A stretch of DNA of 15,630 bases, taken from the NCBI GenBank assembly GCA_947490035.1, contig CANLGS010000022.1:1-15630 (forward strand), given 5' to 3'. Shown here piece after piece: positions 14,362 to 15,630 of the stretch (position 1 is its first letter; each line of letters opens with the position of its first letter). Both the position numbers and the translations under genes were made by a program. This DNA is from Gemmataceae bacterium. Lineage in GTDB: Bacteria; Planctomycetota; Planctomycetia; Gemmatales; Gemmataceae. The notes beneath the pieces were generated by a model that was not told where the DNA came from, did not search any database, and saw only the letters and a list, made by a program, of their open reading frames with translations.

Positions 14362-15459
14362 ATGGATGCGACTCGTGGCCCGATTCTGTTTCGCTGCGAC
14401 GGCACCGCCGAGCACGGCTGGGAGCCGTTCTACCAGTGCCTCTCGCTCGCCGCGGCCCTTCAGCGCCGGCGGCGCGGGACGCACTTCCTCAGCTACCTCG
14501 ACCCGCTCTCGCTGGCGACCGTCGTCAACCGCGGCAACAACGACTGGCACCCCGCCGAGCAGCGCGTCGGCGACGACGGCGACCTGCAAGCGACCATCGC
14601 CCAAGTGCGGAAGATGAACGCCGCGGCGGTGGTGGTCGCGGGCGAGGGCTACTCCGCCGACTACCTCCGCGAGCTGAAGAAGACCGGCGCGCTGGTGATG
14701 GCGTTCGACGCGACCGCGGACATCAAGTTCCCGGCCGACCTCGTGGTGAACCCCGGCCTGTACCCGGCGCGGAAGGCGTACCGCGTCGAACCGGGGTGCC
14801 AGCTCCTGCTCGGTCACCGCTACGCGCTGTGCCGCGGGGTGTTCCGCCGGCAGCGGACGATCCGCGCGACCGAGCCGCCGATGCCGTTCCGCGCGCTGGT
14901 CGCCATGGGTGACGACGACCTCGGAGGCGAGGCGCTGACGCGCACCGAGCAACTCCTTCAGATGCCGAAGGTCGCGAAGATCACGATCTCGGCCCGCACG
15001 CACCACCCGCGTTACGACGACCTCCTCGCGCTCGCGGACGAGAACAGCACGAAGGTTGAAGTCGTGACCGAGTCGAAGGAGTTGATGACGCGACTGGTCC
15101 GCGCTCACTTCGCGCTGACATCGGGCGACGGCTGGTCACCGGAACTGTGCGTGGTGGGTATCCCGCAACTGATGCTGACCCAGACGAAGCGCCACGCGGG
15201 CAACGCGAAGAAGCTCGACGAGGACGGCGTCGCGACCTACCTGGGCAACGCGGCGGACGTGACCTTCGACCAACTCCGCGAGGCGGTCGATCTGCTGCAC
15301 GACGACCCGATGGAGCGCAAGGGCATGACCCGCTGCGCGCGGAACACGTTCGACGGCCGCGGCCCGGACCGCATCGTGAACGGGCTGGAGATCATGCTGC
15401 ACAGCCCCGTGCGGAAGCGGGCCGCATCGTTCGCGCCGATGCTCAAGATCGCTGCGTAG
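14362..15459 (+). CDS. PseG/SpsG-like protein with divergent active-site motif (365 aa)
   Basis: Looks like the two-domain (GT-B-like) fold of PseG/SpsG, UDP-sugar hydrolases of pseudaminic acid and spore-coat sugar pathways. The N-terminus RCDGTAEHGWEPFYQCLSLA (11-30) aligns with the family start, where R-x-DG is followed by G-x-GH-x(2)-RCLxLA. The C-terminal half has TSGDGWSPELCVVGIPQ and later RHAGNAKKLDEDGVATYLG, matching the nucleotide-sugar-binding half. The normal catalytic His and following Arg align with Pro22 and Gln25, so PseG hydrolysis is doubtful; a glycosyltransferase-like or different hydrolase role is possible. ATG 14362 has AGGAG eight bases upstream; TTG 14356 is less likely. 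No other sugar-nucleotide genes are nearby. Predicted cytoplasmic. Confidence 0.72.
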   Translation: MDATRGPILFRCDGTAEHGWEPFYQCLSLAAALQRRRRGTHFLSYLDPLSLATVVNRGNNDWHPAEQRVGDDGDLQATIAQVRKMNAAAVVVAGEGYSADYLRELKKTGALVMAFDATADIKFPADLVVNPGLYPARKAYRVEPGCQLLLGHRYALCRGVFRRQRTIRATEPPMPFRALVAMGDDDLGGEALTRTEQLLQMPKVAKITISARTHHPRYDDLLALADENSTKVEVVTESKELMTRLVRAHFALTSGDGWSPELCVVGIPQLMLTQTKRHAGNAKKLDEDGVATYLGNAADVTFDQLREAVDLLHDDPMERKGMTRCARNTFDGRGPDRIVNGLEIMLHSPVRKRAASFAPMLKIAA

Positions 15460-15493
15460 TTCAAGAAAACCCCTCCCCTAATACTACTCCGTT

Positions 15494-15528
15494 AGAGGGC
15501 TGAATCGTCTCAAGCGATTCGGCCCTCT
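15494..15528 (+). terminator. Hairpin after the PseG-like gene, possibly at an insertion-sequence end
   Basis: AGAGGGCTGAATCG (15494-15507) pairs with CGATTCGGCCCTCT (15515-15528): 14 bp with one G-T wobble and a 7-nt loop. No T-run follows. It lies 34 bases after the PseG-like stop and 8 bases before the ATG of the next open frame. It may be a terminator for the former or a protective hairpin near the end of an insertion sequence. Confidence 0.5.
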
Positions 15529-15536
15529 CACTTTGC

Positions 15537-15630
15537 ATGAAGACCTATACCCCAAGTCTCGATTCCGCTGTCCTCGACCGCCTCCGCGACTACGCCGCGC
15601 TATTCGCTGACGAGTTCCCCCAATCCAAGC
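15537..15630 (+). CDS. Start of a probable transposase gene (31 residues visible, cut by window end)
   Basis: From ATG 15537 the frame stays open to the window edge. The segment LDRLRDYAALFADEFPQSK resembles the N-terminus of IS701-type DDE transposases, which open with a helix of the L-x-RY-x(2)-LF kind. Only 31 codons are visible, so family and intactness cannot be settled. No clear ribosome-binding site precedes it, and its codons (CCA, AGT, CTA, CAA) differ from the GC-ending style of neighbours, consistent with mobile DNA. Confidence 0.45.
   Translation, partial: MKTYTPSLDSAVLDRLRDYAALFADEFPQSK

Noticed and set aside
1..15630. CRISPR array or defence island
   Set aside because: No regularly spaced repeat series and no cas or known defence genes; the only nuclease-like gene is a single Uma2 protein.

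Overview
The window is high-GC DNA that I place with fair confidence in the planctomycete family Gemmataceae (Gemmata-like). The evidence is the set of lineage-typical families: a DUF1559 prepilin-like protein with an H-X9-DG tail, a giant PVC-type dehydrogenase with a C-terminal CxxCH haem domain, a TIGR03067-type protein, an Uma2 nuclease, and a small domain ending HVRGCWVVDLxLGK. This is recognition by eye, not a database result.

Layout. 37-234: a 180-bp MITE-like element with 17-bp terminal inverted repeats and 9-bp flanking direct repeats, just upstream of an acyl-CoA dehydrogenase gene (265-2064). 2073-2153: a 29-bp-arm inverted repeat. 2166-3236: two + strand genes, a planctomycete-type conserved protein and a lipoprotein. 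These converge on the DUF1559 gene (3241-4176, -). 4359-8510: the CxxCH haem/dehydrogenase/HEAT protein and an Uma2 nuclease (+), converging on a TIGR03067-type secreted protein (8520-8951, -) and a Tat-signal metallophosphoesterase (9069-9896, -). 10123-10197: tRNA-Pro(UGG) on the - strand with a strong terminator.

10271-12631 (-) holds four related small exported proteins. Three are packed with 15-17 bp gaps, and the fourth is separated by a 127-bp hairpin repeat. 12768-13655 (-) is parB. Three near-consensus parS sites (13746-13862) lie just upstream of it and no parA is visible. After about 500 bp of non-coding, repeat- and hairpin-rich DNA comes a PseG/SpsG-like protein that lacks the family's usual catalytic histidine motif (14362-15459, +). 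At the right edge begins what looks like a transposase gene (15537 onward, truncated by the window).

How it fits together. Most genes are single-gene units in convergent or divergent arrangement, with many products exported. The only clear operon-like groups are the three packed paralogues and possibly the metallophosphoesterase/TIGR03067 pair. The parB-parS module is a chromosome-segregation centromere and suggests, without proving, that the window is near the replication origin. The intergenic regions are unusually rich in inverted repeats of several types. The best candidates for something undescribed are the MITE-like element, the four-member secreted family, the structured DNA beside parS, and the divergent PseG-like protein.
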